A stretch of 64,000 bases of DNA. It comes from Raineyella sp964402325 (GTDB lineage: Bacteria > Actinomycetota > Actinomycetes > Propionibacteriales > Propionibacteriaceae). The notes under the pieces are model-generated. The model ran no database searches and was not told the origin of the DNA. It was given only the letters and a program-made list of their open reading frames with translations. A program made the position numbers and the translations under genes. Location of the stretch: assembly GCA_964402325.1 (NCBI GenBank), contig CAYOBI010000001.1, forward strand, positions 62,001 through 126,000. The letters run 5' to 3'. Positions 1 through 7,172 of this stretch are shown here, in pieces; position 1 is the stretch's first letter; every line of letters begins with the position of its first letter.

Positions 1-191
1 GAGGTGAGGGCCTCCTCGATCGTGGGCCGCAGCTCCCGGGGCTGCTCGGCGGAGCTGAAGGTCACGTTGCCGGTCTGCAGGTAGGTGCGGATGTCCTCCA
101 GGCCGACGTCCGCCAGGCAGTCCCGGAGTTCGCCCATGGGGACCCGGATGCCGCTGACGTTGATGCCCCGCAGGAACATGGCGTATTCCAT
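1..191 (-). CDS. DUF1697 family protein, N-terminal part (runs off window)
   Basis: The first 63 residues show the DUF1697 opening: MFLRGINV with an arginine/glycine loop, then a GLEDIRTYLQTGNVTF stretch typical of the family. Function of DUF1697 proteins is not established; they are about 170-180 residues, so roughly two thirds lie outside the window. The ATG at 191 is preferred over the ATG at 179 because a GGGAGG ribosome-binding site lies nine bases before it. It follows the GtrA gene by 22 bases on the same strand and may be co-transcribed. Confidence 0.75.
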   Translation of the reverse strand, partial: MEYAMFLRGINVSGIRVPMGELRDCLADVGLEDIRTYLQTGNVTFSSAEQPRELRPTIEEALT

Positions 192-213
192 CGCTCCGGA
201 CCTCCCGGTGCCG

Positions 214-831
214 TCAGTTGCGGACGCTGATCCTGTCGGGCTCGCTGTCGTCCGGTGTGCTGCCCGCCGCCGGCACCGCGGAGGCCTCGGCGGTTGGCGT
301 CCCGGTCTCGACCGACGTCGCCGTCTCCCGGATCGGACGGGTGTCGCCACGGAAGACGATCCAGCGCATCCCGACGTACGTCCACAGGCCCTCGCAGACC
401 GCGGCGATCAGGCGGGAGAGCTGGAACTGCACCCCGAGGTGCTCCAGTCCGGTGCCGACCCCCTGCAGCAGGACGAAGTAGTTCACCAGGACGACGAAGG
501 CGTACCGCACGGTCTGCGGGCCCACCGGGGCCTTGGAGTGGAAGTTCAGCCACCGGTTGAGCAGGTACGACAGCACCAGGGCGGTGCCGTAGCCCACGGT
601 GGTCGACACCGGGTAGGGCGCGTGCAGGCCGCGGAACACCAGGGTGAGGACCGCCATGTCCACGAAGAAGGTGAACAGGTTGAGGATCGCGTAGCCGATG
701 AAGTCCGGCGGGACGATCTGACGGACCCGGCCGGGGAGGCGACGCCACAGGCCCTGTCGCAGCGCCAGGAAGCGGTCGGCTGCGGTGCGACGCGGGATCG
801 CGGTCGGATCTGACTCGGGGGTGGCCTGCAC
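214..831 (-). CDS. GtrA family membrane protein
   Basis: A 205-residue protein with four predicted membrane helices between about residues 45 and 165 (FIGYAILNLFTFFVDMAVL, a second around a GYGTALVLSYLLNRW segment, a third at YAFVVLVNYFVLLQGV, a fourth near WTYVGMRWIVF). The NRWLNFHS and MRWIVFRG motifs are typical of GtrA/DPMS-like proteins, which handle polyprenol-linked sugars at the cytoplasmic membrane. The C-terminal 40 residues are polar and low-complexity. The gene lies just downstream of a dprE1 homologue on the same strand; in mycobacteria a GtrA protein (Rv3789) also neighbours dprE1 (Rv3790), so a role in polyprenyl-arabinose supply is plausible but inferred. Start is GTG, placed six bases after a TAGGCT box, so probably leaderless. 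Confidence 0.85.
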   Translation of the reverse strand: MQATPESDPTAIPRRTAADRFLALRQGLWRRLPGRVRQIVPPDFIGYAILNLFTFFVDMAVLTLVFRGLHAPYPVSTTVGYGTALVLSYLLNRWLNFHSKAPVGPQTVRYAFVVLVNYFVLLQGVGTGLEHLGVQFQLSRLIAAVCEGLWTYVGMRWIVFRGDTRPIRETATSVETGTPTAEASAVPAAGSTPDDSEPDRISVRN

Positions 832-837
832 GGGATC

Positions 838-843
838 AGCCTA
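838..843 (-). promoter_or_regulatory. TAGGCT -10 box for the GtrA gene
   Basis: TAGGCT on the minus strand ends six bases before the GTG start, the spacing expected for a leaderless actinobacterial transcript. There is no Shine-Dalgarno sequence. Confidence 0.55.
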
Positions 844-904
844 CGCGAGGGGGCAACGTCATGCCGTGTCAGTCGTGCCGCAACTTCTCAGAATGCACCC
901 AGGC

Positions 905-924
905 GGCGCCCCGGGCGGGGCGCC
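905..924 (-). terminator. Hairpin downstream of dprE1
   Basis: Inverted repeat GGCGCCCC/GGGGCGCC with a four-base loop, about 40 bases after the dprE1 stop. It lacks a clear U-tract, as is common in high-GC actinobacteria. It could be a partial terminator separating dprE1 from the GtrA gene, which has its own -10 box. Confidence 0.5.
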
Positions 925-962
925 ACGCCGGGCGTCGGCCGGCTCGGCCGCGCGCGAGGGAC

Positions 963-2375
963 TCAGGAGAGCTCGAGGCGCCGGCCCATGTCGGACATGA
1001 ACAGGCCGTCCGGGTCGACCCGGCGACGGGTGGCGATCCAGCCGTCGATCTCCGGGTACATCGCGTGGAAGTTCTCCGCACCGGTACGCGAGTCCTTGGC
1101 CGTGTAGAGCCGGCCGCCGAACTCCATCACCCGGGCGTCCAGGCCGTTCAGGAAGGTGTCCAGCCCGCGCCGGATCGGGAAGTCGACGCAGACGTTCCAG
1201 CCGCGCATCGGGTAGCTCAGCGGCGCCCGGTTGCCCTCGCCGAAGAGCTTGAACACGTTCAGGAAGGAGTAGTGCCCCGAGCGCTGGATGTCGCCGATGA
1301 TGCTCTTGAACTCCTCGACCGCTGCCGGCGGGACGACGAACTGGTACTGCAGGAAGCCCTCGGTCCCGTACGCCCGGTTCCACTCCCCGAACAGGTCGAG
1401 CGGGTGATAGAACTGCGTCAGGTTCTGCACCTTGCCGGTGTAGTTGCCGCTCTTCAGGTACCAGGCCGTGCCCAGGGCGCTGAAGGTGTACTTGTTCGCG
1501 AGCCCGTTGGGGAAGACGTCCGGCAGGGTGACCAGGGTCGGGGCGTCGAAGGCCAGCGGATCCTTGCGCAGCTTCGCCGGGAGCTCGTCGAGCTTCGCCA
1601 GCGAACCGCGCGAGATCGCCGCGCGACCGAGCTTCGGTGGCGCGCTGATCGCGTCGAACCAGGCGCTGGAGTACTCGTAGCGGGACTCGGACCCGTCGGA
1701 GTGCACCGCGATCGTCTCGTCCAGGTCATGGGTGACGACGCCGTCCGCGATGAAGTACGCGGTCTCGGTGCGGGTCATCGAGAGCCGGACCCGCAGGATG
1801 ATGCCGGTCAGCCCGATGCCGCCGATGGTGGCCCAGAAGATCGAGGCGTCCGGGTCGTCCGGAGTGCCCTCCGGGGTCAGCTCGAGGACCCGCCCGTCGG
1901 CGACCAGCAGCTGCATCCACAGCACGTGGTCACCGAACGACCCGGCGCTGTGGTGGTTCTTGCCGTGCACGTCGTTGCCGATCGCCCCGCCGACGGTCAC
2001 CTGGCGGGTGCCGGGCAGCACCGAGACCCACAGGCCGTAGGGCAGGGCCGCCTTCATCAGCGCGTCCAGGCTCACGCCGGCGTCCAGGTCCACCGTCGCC
2101 GCGTCCGGGTCGATCGAGTGGATCGTCGTCAGGCCGGTCATGTCGACCACCAGGCCGCCGCCGTTCTGGGCGACGTCACCGTACGACCGGCCCAGGCCGC
2201 GGGCCAGCACGCCGCGGCCACCGTCGGCACGGCGGTCGGCGGCGACGCGGACGGTCTCGATGATCGTCTCGGCGTCGTACGGGTGCAACACGTCAGCCCG
2301 GGAGGGCGCGGTGCGTCCCCACCCGGACAGGAGCTCGGAGGTGGTCGGGGCGCTGGGGGTGACTGAGGTGCTCAT
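963..2375 (-). CDS. dprE1: FAD-dependent decaprenylphosphoryl-beta-D-ribose 2'-oxidase-like protein (DprE1 family)
   Basis: A 470-residue member of the VAO-type FAD oxidase family. DprE1 oxidises polyprenyl-phosphoryl ribose at C2', the first half of the epimerisation that yields the arabinose donor for cell-wall arabinan. The FAD-binding region has ARGLGRSYGDVAQNGGG (about residues 58-73) and GGAIGNDVHGKNHH. The C-terminal part keeps the NVCVDFP motif; its cysteine (residue 396) lies 75 residues from the C-terminus, the same distance as the benzothiazinone target Cys387 in M. tuberculosis DprE1. The EFGGRLYTAKDSRT and DMGRRLEL segments also match the family. Start ATG at 2375 is chosen because a TAGGCT box ends seven bases before it. 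No DprE2 reductase is visible next to it, so the partner must lie elsewhere. Confidence 0.88.
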   Translation of the reverse strand: MSTSVTPSAPTTSELLSGWGRTAPSRADVLHPYDAETIIETVRVAADRRADGGRGVLARGLGRSYGDVAQNGGGLVVDMTGLTTIHSIDPDAATVDLDAGVSLDALMKAALPYGLWVSVLPGTRQVTVGGAIGNDVHGKNHHSAGSFGDHVLWMQLLVADGRVLELTPEGTPDDPDASIFWATIGGIGLTGIILRVRLSMTRTETAYFIADGVVTHDLDETIAVHSDGSESRYEYSSAWFDAISAPPKLGRAAISRGSLAKLDELPAKLRKDPLAFDAPTLVTLPDVFPNGLANKYTFSALGTAWYLKSGNYTGKVQNLTQFYHPLDLFGEWNRAYGTEGFLQYQFVVPPAAVEEFKSIIGDIQRSGHYSFLNVFKLFGEGNRAPLSYPMRGWNVCVDFPIRRGLDTFLNGLDARVMEFGGRLYTAKDSRTGAENFHAMYPEIDGWIATRRRVDPDGLFMSDMGRRLELS

Positions 2376-2382
2376 CAGGGCC

Positions 2383-2388
2383 AGCCTA
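2383..2388 (-). promoter_or_regulatory. TAGGCT -10 box for dprE1
   Basis: TAGGCT lies seven bases upstream of the ATG at 2375, with no Shine-Dalgarno between, which predicts a leaderless mRNA and fixes the start codon. Confidence 0.55.
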
Positions 2389-2443
2389 CGACTCCCTCGC
2401 ACCGGGATGCGCGGCACCCCGGGACAGCGGGGACCGTGCGTCG

Positions 2444-3370
2444 TCAGGCCTGCGGCTCGTCCCCGGCGGGTGGCTCGTCCAGGCTGCGGAGGAACTTCTC
2501 CGCCTCGGCCGCGATCTCCTCGGCGCCGGGCAGGTCGGTGGACCGCGGGGCGGCCTCCAGTCGGTACTCGGCCATGAACCGGTCGTACTGGTGCTCGAGC
2601 TCGGCGACCATCTCCCCGGTCTCCTCCGACGAGGCGACCTGCTGGTCGATCTCGGCGCGGACGGCGGAGCGGACGAGTTCCAGTGAGGCGGTCGGCAAGG
2701 CGATCCCGGTGGCGTTCCGGAGGCCCTCGATGACGGCGAGCGCGGCGTCCGGATAGTCGCCGGGCGCGAGGTAGTGCGGCACGTGTGCGGCCAGCCCGAT
2801 CACGTCGTGGCCGTCCTCCCCGAGTCGCAGCGCGAGCATCGACGGGAACGAGGCGCGCATCCGGACGGTGCCGAAGAGCGGCCGGTTACCCGGGATCAGT
2901 TCGGGGCGGGAGGCCCACCGGGTCACCTGCACCGGGCGGGTGTGCGGGGTGGACATCGGGATGCCCTGGACGAAGACGGTGGTGCGCACCTCGTGGTCGT
3001 CCACCAGGCGCTCGATCGTCGCCGCGAGTTCCTCCCAGCGGAAGTCCGGCTCCGGGCCGCGCAGCAGCAGGAACGGCAGGCCGTTGCTGTCGGTGGCCTC
3101 CATCAGCACCAACTCCGGGGGTTCGTAGTCGGTGAAGCGATCTCCGGCGAAGGTGATGCCGGGGCGTTCGGCCCGGTGGTCGACCAGCACGTCGGCGTCG
3201 AAGGTGCCGATCCGGTGGCTCTCCAGCCCCTCCCGGACCTGGTGGTCGAGGAGGCGCTGGGTGTGTCCGGCATCGACGAACCCCCCGAGGGTGACGACGA
3301 GTGTGTCCGCACGCACACGACGAGGGTCGACGTGGGATTCGTACGTGAAGAGCGGCATGGTGTCCGACAC
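2444..3370 (-). CDS. PAC2 family protein
   Basis: A 308-residue protein of the PAC2 (proteasome assembly chaperone-like) fold, in the actinobacterial subgroup related to mycobacterial Rv2125. Visible features are the N-terminal LVVTLGGFVDAGHTQRLL segment, a central VDDHEVRTTVFVQGIPMSTPHTRP motif and a VIGLAAHVPHYLAPGDYPDAALAVIEGL segment. The last 80 residues form an acidic, probably helical tail. The biochemical role in bacteria is unknown; it is soluble, with no signal peptide or membrane helix. The start is taken as GTG at 3370 because GGAAGG lies five bases upstream; an in-frame ATG at 3358 is the alternative. It is transcribed toward dprE1 but separated from it by that gene's own -10 box. 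Confidence 0.82.
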   Translation of the reverse strand: MSDTMPLFTYESHVDPRRVRADTLVVTLGGFVDAGHTQRLLDHQVREGLESHRIGTFDADVLVDHRAERPGITFAGDRFTDYEPPELVLMEATDSNGLPFLLLRGPEPDFRWEELAATIERLVDDHEVRTTVFVQGIPMSTPHTRPVQVTRWASRPELIPGNRPLFGTVRMRASFPSMLALRLGEDGHDVIGLAAHVPHYLAPGDYPDAALAVIEGLRNATGIALPTASLELVRSAVRAEIDQQVASSEETGEMVAELEHQYDRFMAEYRLEAAPRSTDLPGAEEIAAEAEKFLRSLDEPPAGDEPQA

Positions 3371-3650
3371 GGCTGCCTTCCGGGGTCTGGGTGGGGCGAT
3401 CTTCTCCTTCAACACCCCGGTCGGCCGATCCATTCCGGCCGGGGGCCGCCGGTCCTTCCGAGGACGGGGCACCCGGCAAATGCCGGGAGTCCACCCCGGG
3501 CATCACCGAGCTGCCGGGGTGGTGTTCCTCCCTGCGGGATAGTGATCTGAGTCACATGTCTCGGCGGGTTAGTTTCGGATCCAACGGTCGCCCCGGGCAG
3601 TGAGCACAAGCACCCGTCGCGGCCCTTCGCCATATCACGAAGGAGTCATC

Positions 3651-4565
3651 ATGGCCATCCTGCGGATGGGATACGCGCACGTCCGGGTCACCGACCTGGC
3701 CGAGGCACGCCAGCACTACACCCAGACGCTGGGCCTCGACGAGGTCGCCGCAGTCGACGACAAGGTCTACTTCAAGGGCTGGGACGAGTGGGATCACCAC
3801 TCCGTCGTCCTCGAGGAGGGTGGCGTCGGCCTGGTCAAGTTCGGCTGGAAGGCGCAGTACGCCGAGGACCTCGAGGGCATCGAGAACCGGGCCCGCACCT
3901 TCGGCCTGCAGACCGAGCGGTTCAGCAAGGGGGACAACCTCGAGGTCGGCGACGGCGTCCGGCTGTACACGCCGTCCGGCCACGTCTTCGAGGTCTACCA
4001 CGACATCACCTCGGGCCAGTCCGACGTCGGCAACGTCAACCCGGAGGCCTTCCCGCGCGATCTGCGCGGCATCGGCGCCCCGGCCCTCGACCACGCGCTG
4101 ATCACCACTCCCGACGTCGCCCTGCTGGAGCGGATGATGAAGGACGTCTTCGGCTTCTGGACCGCCGAGCAGGTCGCCACCTCGCTCGACGACGACGCCC
4201 ACAAGATCGGCTGCTGGATGACCGGCTCCAACCAGATCCACCAGCTCGCCTTCATCGAGGGCCCGGAATCGAAGCTGCACCACTTCGCCTTCCGTCTGGA
4301 GGAGGGCTGGGAGGTCACCCGTGCCGCCGACCTCTTCGCGATGGACGACGTGCCGATCGACGTCGGCCCGACCCGCCACGGCATCACCCGCGGCAAGACG
4401 GTCTACTTCTTCGACCCGGCCGGCAACCGCAACGAGGTCTTCGCCGGCGGCTACCTGTCCTTCGCCGACCGTCCGACCGTGACCTGGACCGTCGACCAGC
4501 TGGGCAAGGGCATCTTCTACCACGCCCGCGAGCTGAACGAGCGCTTCACCACCGTCCTGACCTAG
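3651..4565 (+). CDS. Catechol 2,3-dioxygenase (extradiol, class I two-domain)
   Basis: A 304-residue vicinal-oxygen-chelate extradiol dioxygenase that would cleave catechol next to its hydroxyls to 2-hydroxymuconic semialdehyde. Two domains are apparent: residues 1-140 (structural) and 141-304 (catalytic). Candidate Fe(II) ligands are His148 (LDHAL), His211 (LHHFAF) and Glu262 (NRNEVFAGG), matching His153/His214/Glu265 of XylE-type enzymes. The ATG has an AAGGAG site six bases upstream. No other meta-cleavage gene (semialdehyde hydrolase or dehydrogenase, hydratase, aldolase, ferredoxin) is in the window, and strong hairpins follow, so it is a monocistronic, isolated gene. The exact catecholic substrate cannot be read from sequence. 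Confidence 0.92.
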   Translation: MAILRMGYAHVRVTDLAEARQHYTQTLGLDEVAAVDDKVYFKGWDEWDHHSVVLEEGGVGLVKFGWKAQYAEDLEGIENRARTFGLQTERFSKGDNLEVGDGVRLYTPSGHVFEVYHDITSGQSDVGNVNPEAFPRDLRGIGAPALDHALITTPDVALLERMMKDVFGFWTAEQVATSLDDDAHKIGCWMTGSNQIHQLAFIEGPESKLHHFAFRLEEGWEVTRAADLFAMDDVPIDVGPTRHGITRGKTVYFFDPAGNRNEVFAGGYLSFADRPTVTWTVDQLGKGIFYHARELNERFTTVLT

Positions 4566-4575
4566 TCACGGTCGT

Positions 4576-4609
4576 CGGTGGCGTACGTCGGCTGGGGCGT
4601 ACGCCACCG
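4576..4609. terminator. Hairpin after the catechol dioxygenase gene
   Basis: A 12-bp inverted repeat (CGGTGGCGTACG at 4576-4587 with its complement at 4598-4609) lies 11 bases after the stop codon. It is probably part of a double terminator with the next hairpin. CGTACG-containing words recur through 4660. Confidence 0.6.
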
Positions 4610-4675
4610 CGGGTACGCCAAGGGGGCGTACGCACCGCTCGCCCGACACCCACTCGACCGGCGCGGAGCGACGGA

Positions 4676-4707
4676 GGGGCGGCGGACCCCCACGGGTCCG
4701 CCGCCCC
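4676..4707. terminator. Bidirectional terminator between catechol dioxygenase and glpX
   Basis: A perfect 14-bp stem (GGGGCGGCGGACCC and its complement) with a four-base CCAC loop lies between two convergent genes, 28 bases past the glpX stop codon. It can serve both strands. Confidence 0.8.
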
Positions 4708-4735
4708 TGCGCCATGTCCGGCACAGGCCGGGTGA

Positions 4736-5767
4736 TCACTTCCAGTCGATGCCCGCGACCTCGTGGCGGCGCTGGTACTCCTCGACCTTGTCGAGGTGGT
4801 GGTAGGCATCCACGTAGCGGATGGTGCCGGAGGCGGACCGCATCACGATCGAGTGGGTGCGGGCACCGCCGTCGGGCAGGAAGCTGACTCCCTCGACCAG
4901 GTCGCCGGGGGTGATGCCGGTGGCCACGAACAGGGTCTGGTCGCTGGTCACCAGGTCGCCGGTGTCGAGGATCCGGTCGAGGTCGTGGCCGGCGTCGAGC
5001 GTACGCTGCCGCTCCTCGTCGGAGGTCGGCCAGAGCCGGGCGAGGATCCGCCCGCCGAGGGCCTTCATCGCGCAGGCCGTGACGACGCCCTCCGGGCTGC
5101 CGCCGATGCCGGCCATCATGTCGAGTTGCGGCATGTCCGGGTGCGCGGCCATCACGGCGGCGGCGACGTCGCCGTCGGTGAACAGCCGGGTCGCGGCCCC
5201 CGCCTCGCGGATCTCGGCGATGAGCTGCTGGTGGCGGTCACGATTCAGCACGCCGACGGTGATCTGGTCGACCGGCTTGCCCTTGGCCCGGGCGACCTTG
5301 CGGATGTTGTCGGCGATGGGGGCGTCGAGGTCGAGCGCGTCGACGGCATCCGCGCCCACGGCGAGCTTCTCCATGTAGAAGCACTCCTTGGGGTTGTACA
5401 TGGACCCGCCCTCGGCGCCGGCGAGCAGTGCGATGGAGTTGCGCATGCCCCAGGCGAGCAGTCGGGTGCCGTCGACCGGGTCGACCGCGATGTCCATCGC
5501 CGGGCCGTCGCCGTTGCCCACCTTCTCGCCGTTGGCGAGCATCGGCGCCTCGTCCTTCTCACCCTCGCCGATCACGATCGTGCCGTCGATCCGGACGTGG
5601 GACAGCACCTCTCGCATGGCGCCGACAGCGGCGCCGTCGCCGGATTCCTTCTGTCCGCGGCCTGCCCAGCGGGCGGCGGCGAGCGCGGCCGCCTCGGTGG
5701 CGCGCATCAGGTCGAGGCCGAGATTGTGGTTGGAGAGCATGAACTTCTGGGGAGTGGCGTCCGACAC
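4736..5767 (-). CDS. glpX: Class II fructose-1,6-bisphosphatase
   Basis: A 343-residue GlpX-type phosphatase of gluconeogenesis that hydrolyses fructose 1,6-bisphosphate to fructose 6-phosphate in the cytosol. The Li+-sensitive phosphatase metal site is visible as IGEGEKDEAPM (about residues 72-82) and DPVDGTR (about 97-103); GGSPEGV and DGDVAAA segments also fit the family. The start is GTG at 5767, with AGGAGG six bases upstream; an upstream in-frame ATG at 5785 would place that site inside the coding region. Length is normal. It is a single gene, with divergent transcription from the SatD-like gene and a strong terminator downstream. Confidence 0.95.
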   Translation of the reverse strand: MSDATPQKFMLSNHNLGLDLMRATEAAALAAARWAGRGQKESGDGAAVGAMREVLSHVRIDGTIVIGEGEKDEAPMLANGEKVGNGDGPAMDIAVDPVDGTRLLAWGMRNSIALLAGAEGGSMYNPKECFYMEKLAVGADAVDALDLDAPIADNIRKVARAKGKPVDQITVGVLNRDRHQQLIAEIREAGAATRLFTDGDVAAAVMAAHPDMPQLDMMAGIGGSPEGVVTACAMKALGGRILARLWPTSDEERQRTLDAGHDLDRILDTGDLVTSDQTLFVATGITPGDLVEGVSFLPDGGARTHSIVMRSASGTIRYVDAYHHLDKVEEYQRRHEVAGIDWK

Positions 5768-5977
5768 GGGGATCCTCCTGGGCATGGCGAGTGGTGCAGG
5801 TCCACCGCTACCCTTTCGTGTCCGGGGGGAGGGCGCCACCCGTGCGGGGAGAAATGCCCTCCCTGTGGAACACCTGGGTGCCGAAGGGCCCGAGCGGGTC
5901 CGCGGCCGGGAACGCCGGCGCCCGCCGGGACCCGGTCAGGGCTTGCCGACAACCCGTCAAGGTCAGAGACTTCAATC

Positions 5978-6649
5978 ATGGTGATGAAGGATCCAGGCTT
6001 ACCTCGCCTGTTCGTGGTGACCGCCGACCAGCGCCACAGCCGCCGGGGTCCGGACCGGGTCCCCGAGGCGCTCGCCGCTGTCGCGTCGCTGCCGCCCGGG
6101 GACGTCCTGCTGCCGTTCGAGCGTACGGCCGGCGACGAGGTCCAGGGGCTGCTCGGGACCGCGGCGGGGGTCACCGCCGTGGTCGGCCGGCTGGTGCGGC
6201 TGGGCGACTGGCGCATCGGTGTCGGCGTCGGCGCGGTCGAGTGGCCGCTCCCGGGTTCCACCCGGGCCGCGCGTGGTACGGCCTACCTCGCCGCCCGGTC
6301 GGCCGTGGAGGAGGCCCGCGGGCGGGCACCGGCGATCGCGTTGCGCGACGGCGACCTCCCGGTCGGGGGTCCGGACGTCCACGGCCGGGAGCGGTCGGGG
6401 GCGGCGTGGCGGGCCGAGTCGGCGCTGATGCTGTGGGGGGCGCTGTTGGCCCGACGGACACCCGAGGGCTGGGAGGTCGCCGATCTGCTCGATGCCGGTC
6501 TCAGCACGACGGCGGCCGCCCGGGCCCTCGGGATCAGCGCCTCTGCCGCCAGCCAGCGGGCCGGGCGGGCCGCGTACGCGGAAGTGCTGCGGGGCGCCGG
6601 ACTTGTCAGTGCCCTGCTGGAGGATGCTGCCGAGGAGGTGGTCCGGTGA
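5978..6649 (+). CDS. SatD-like family protein
   Basis: A 223-residue cytosolic protein resembling the SatD family: an N-terminal FVVTADQRHSRRG segment, then FERTAGDEVQGLLG, RIGVGVGAVEWPLPGSTR and ARGTAYLAARSAVEEA, followed by a C-terminal helix-turn-helix-like stretch (STTAAARALGISASAASQRA, about residues 180-200). That region suggests nucleic-acid binding, but the molecular role of SatD proteins is not known. The start ATG at 5978 lacks a strong Shine-Dalgarno; ATG at 5984 is possible. The stop overlaps the next gene by four bases (GTGA), so the two are translationally coupled. Confidence 0.65.
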   Translation: MVMKDPGLPRLFVVTADQRHSRRGPDRVPEALAAVASLPPGDVLLPFERTAGDEVQGLLGTAAGVTAVVGRLVRLGDWRIGVGVGAVEWPLPGSTRAARGTAYLAARSAVEEARGRAPAIALRDGDLPVGGPDVHGRERSGAAWRAESALMLWGALLARRTPEGWEVADLLDAGLSTTAAARALGISASAASQRAGRAAYAEVLRGAGLVSALLEDAAEEVVR

Positions 6650-7083
6650 GTCCGGTGTTGCGACTGCTGGTCGAGGCGGGGGTGGTGGTGGCCTGTGCCC
6701 TGCTGGCGATCGGCCTCGGCGGCCGGATCGTGACGATCGTCTTCCGGCGTGTCGACCGGGCCGAGGCAGGGGCGGCCGGTCGCCCGCCGGAGGACCCCGG
6801 GAGTCCCGACGACGGGCCGCGGACCGTCCAGGGTGCCGCGAGCGTGCTGCGAGGCGGGTTGTGGATCGGCCGGCTGGAGCGTCTCGCGGTGTTCGTCTGC
6901 CTGGTCGCCGGCTACCCGAACGGCCTGGCGCTGGCCGTCGCGGTGAAGGCGCTGGCCCGCTATCCGGAACTGAAGTCCACGACCAGCGCGGCGGCCGAGC
7001 GCTTCATCATCGGCACCTTCGTCTCGGTCCTGTGGGCCGCCGGCTGTGCGGGGCTGGCCCGGTGGGTGTTCACGTGGCTCTGA
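6646..7083 (+). CDS. Membrane protein coupled to SatD-like gene
   Basis: A 145-residue protein with an N-terminal helix (about residues 4-28) and two further hydrophobic segments (about 83-98 and 122-142), separated by a proline/glycine/acid-rich cytosolic loop. The C-terminal half (a YPNGLALAVAVKALARYPELK stretch and a later AERFIIGT) resembles small membrane proteins found beside SatD genes in actinobacteria. GTG start overlaps the previous stop, and GAGGAGG lies at about 6632-6638 inside the upstream gene. Function unknown; the pairing suggests the soluble SatD-like protein acts with this membrane partner. Confidence 0.65.
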   Translation: MSPVLRLLVEAGVVVACALLAIGLGGRIVTIVFRRVDRAEAGAAGRPPEDPGSPDDGPRTVQGAASVLRGGLWIGRLERLAVFVCLVAGYPNGLALAVAVKALARYPELKSTTSAAAERFIIGTFVSVLWAAGCAGLARWVFTWL

Positions 7084-7160
7084 GACCGGTCCGCGAGGCG
7101 GCGCCCGGAGGCGGGACGACGCCCACAGGATCGGTCCGCGGGCCGGGGTCCGCCGATTGG

Positions 7161-7166
7161 TAGGGT
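7161..7166 (+). promoter_or_regulatory. TAGGGT -10 box for the Hsp70-like gene
   Basis: TAGGGT followed by six bases and then the ATG at 7173; leaderless arrangement. Confidence 0.5.
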
Positions 7167-7172
7167 CGGGGC

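Noticed and set aside
861..2366. A 501-residue open frame on the plus strand opposite dprE1
   Set aside because: It has the Arg/Val/Gly/Glu-biased composition of an antisense shadow in high-GC DNA, and the minus strand encodes a clearly recognisable DprE1.
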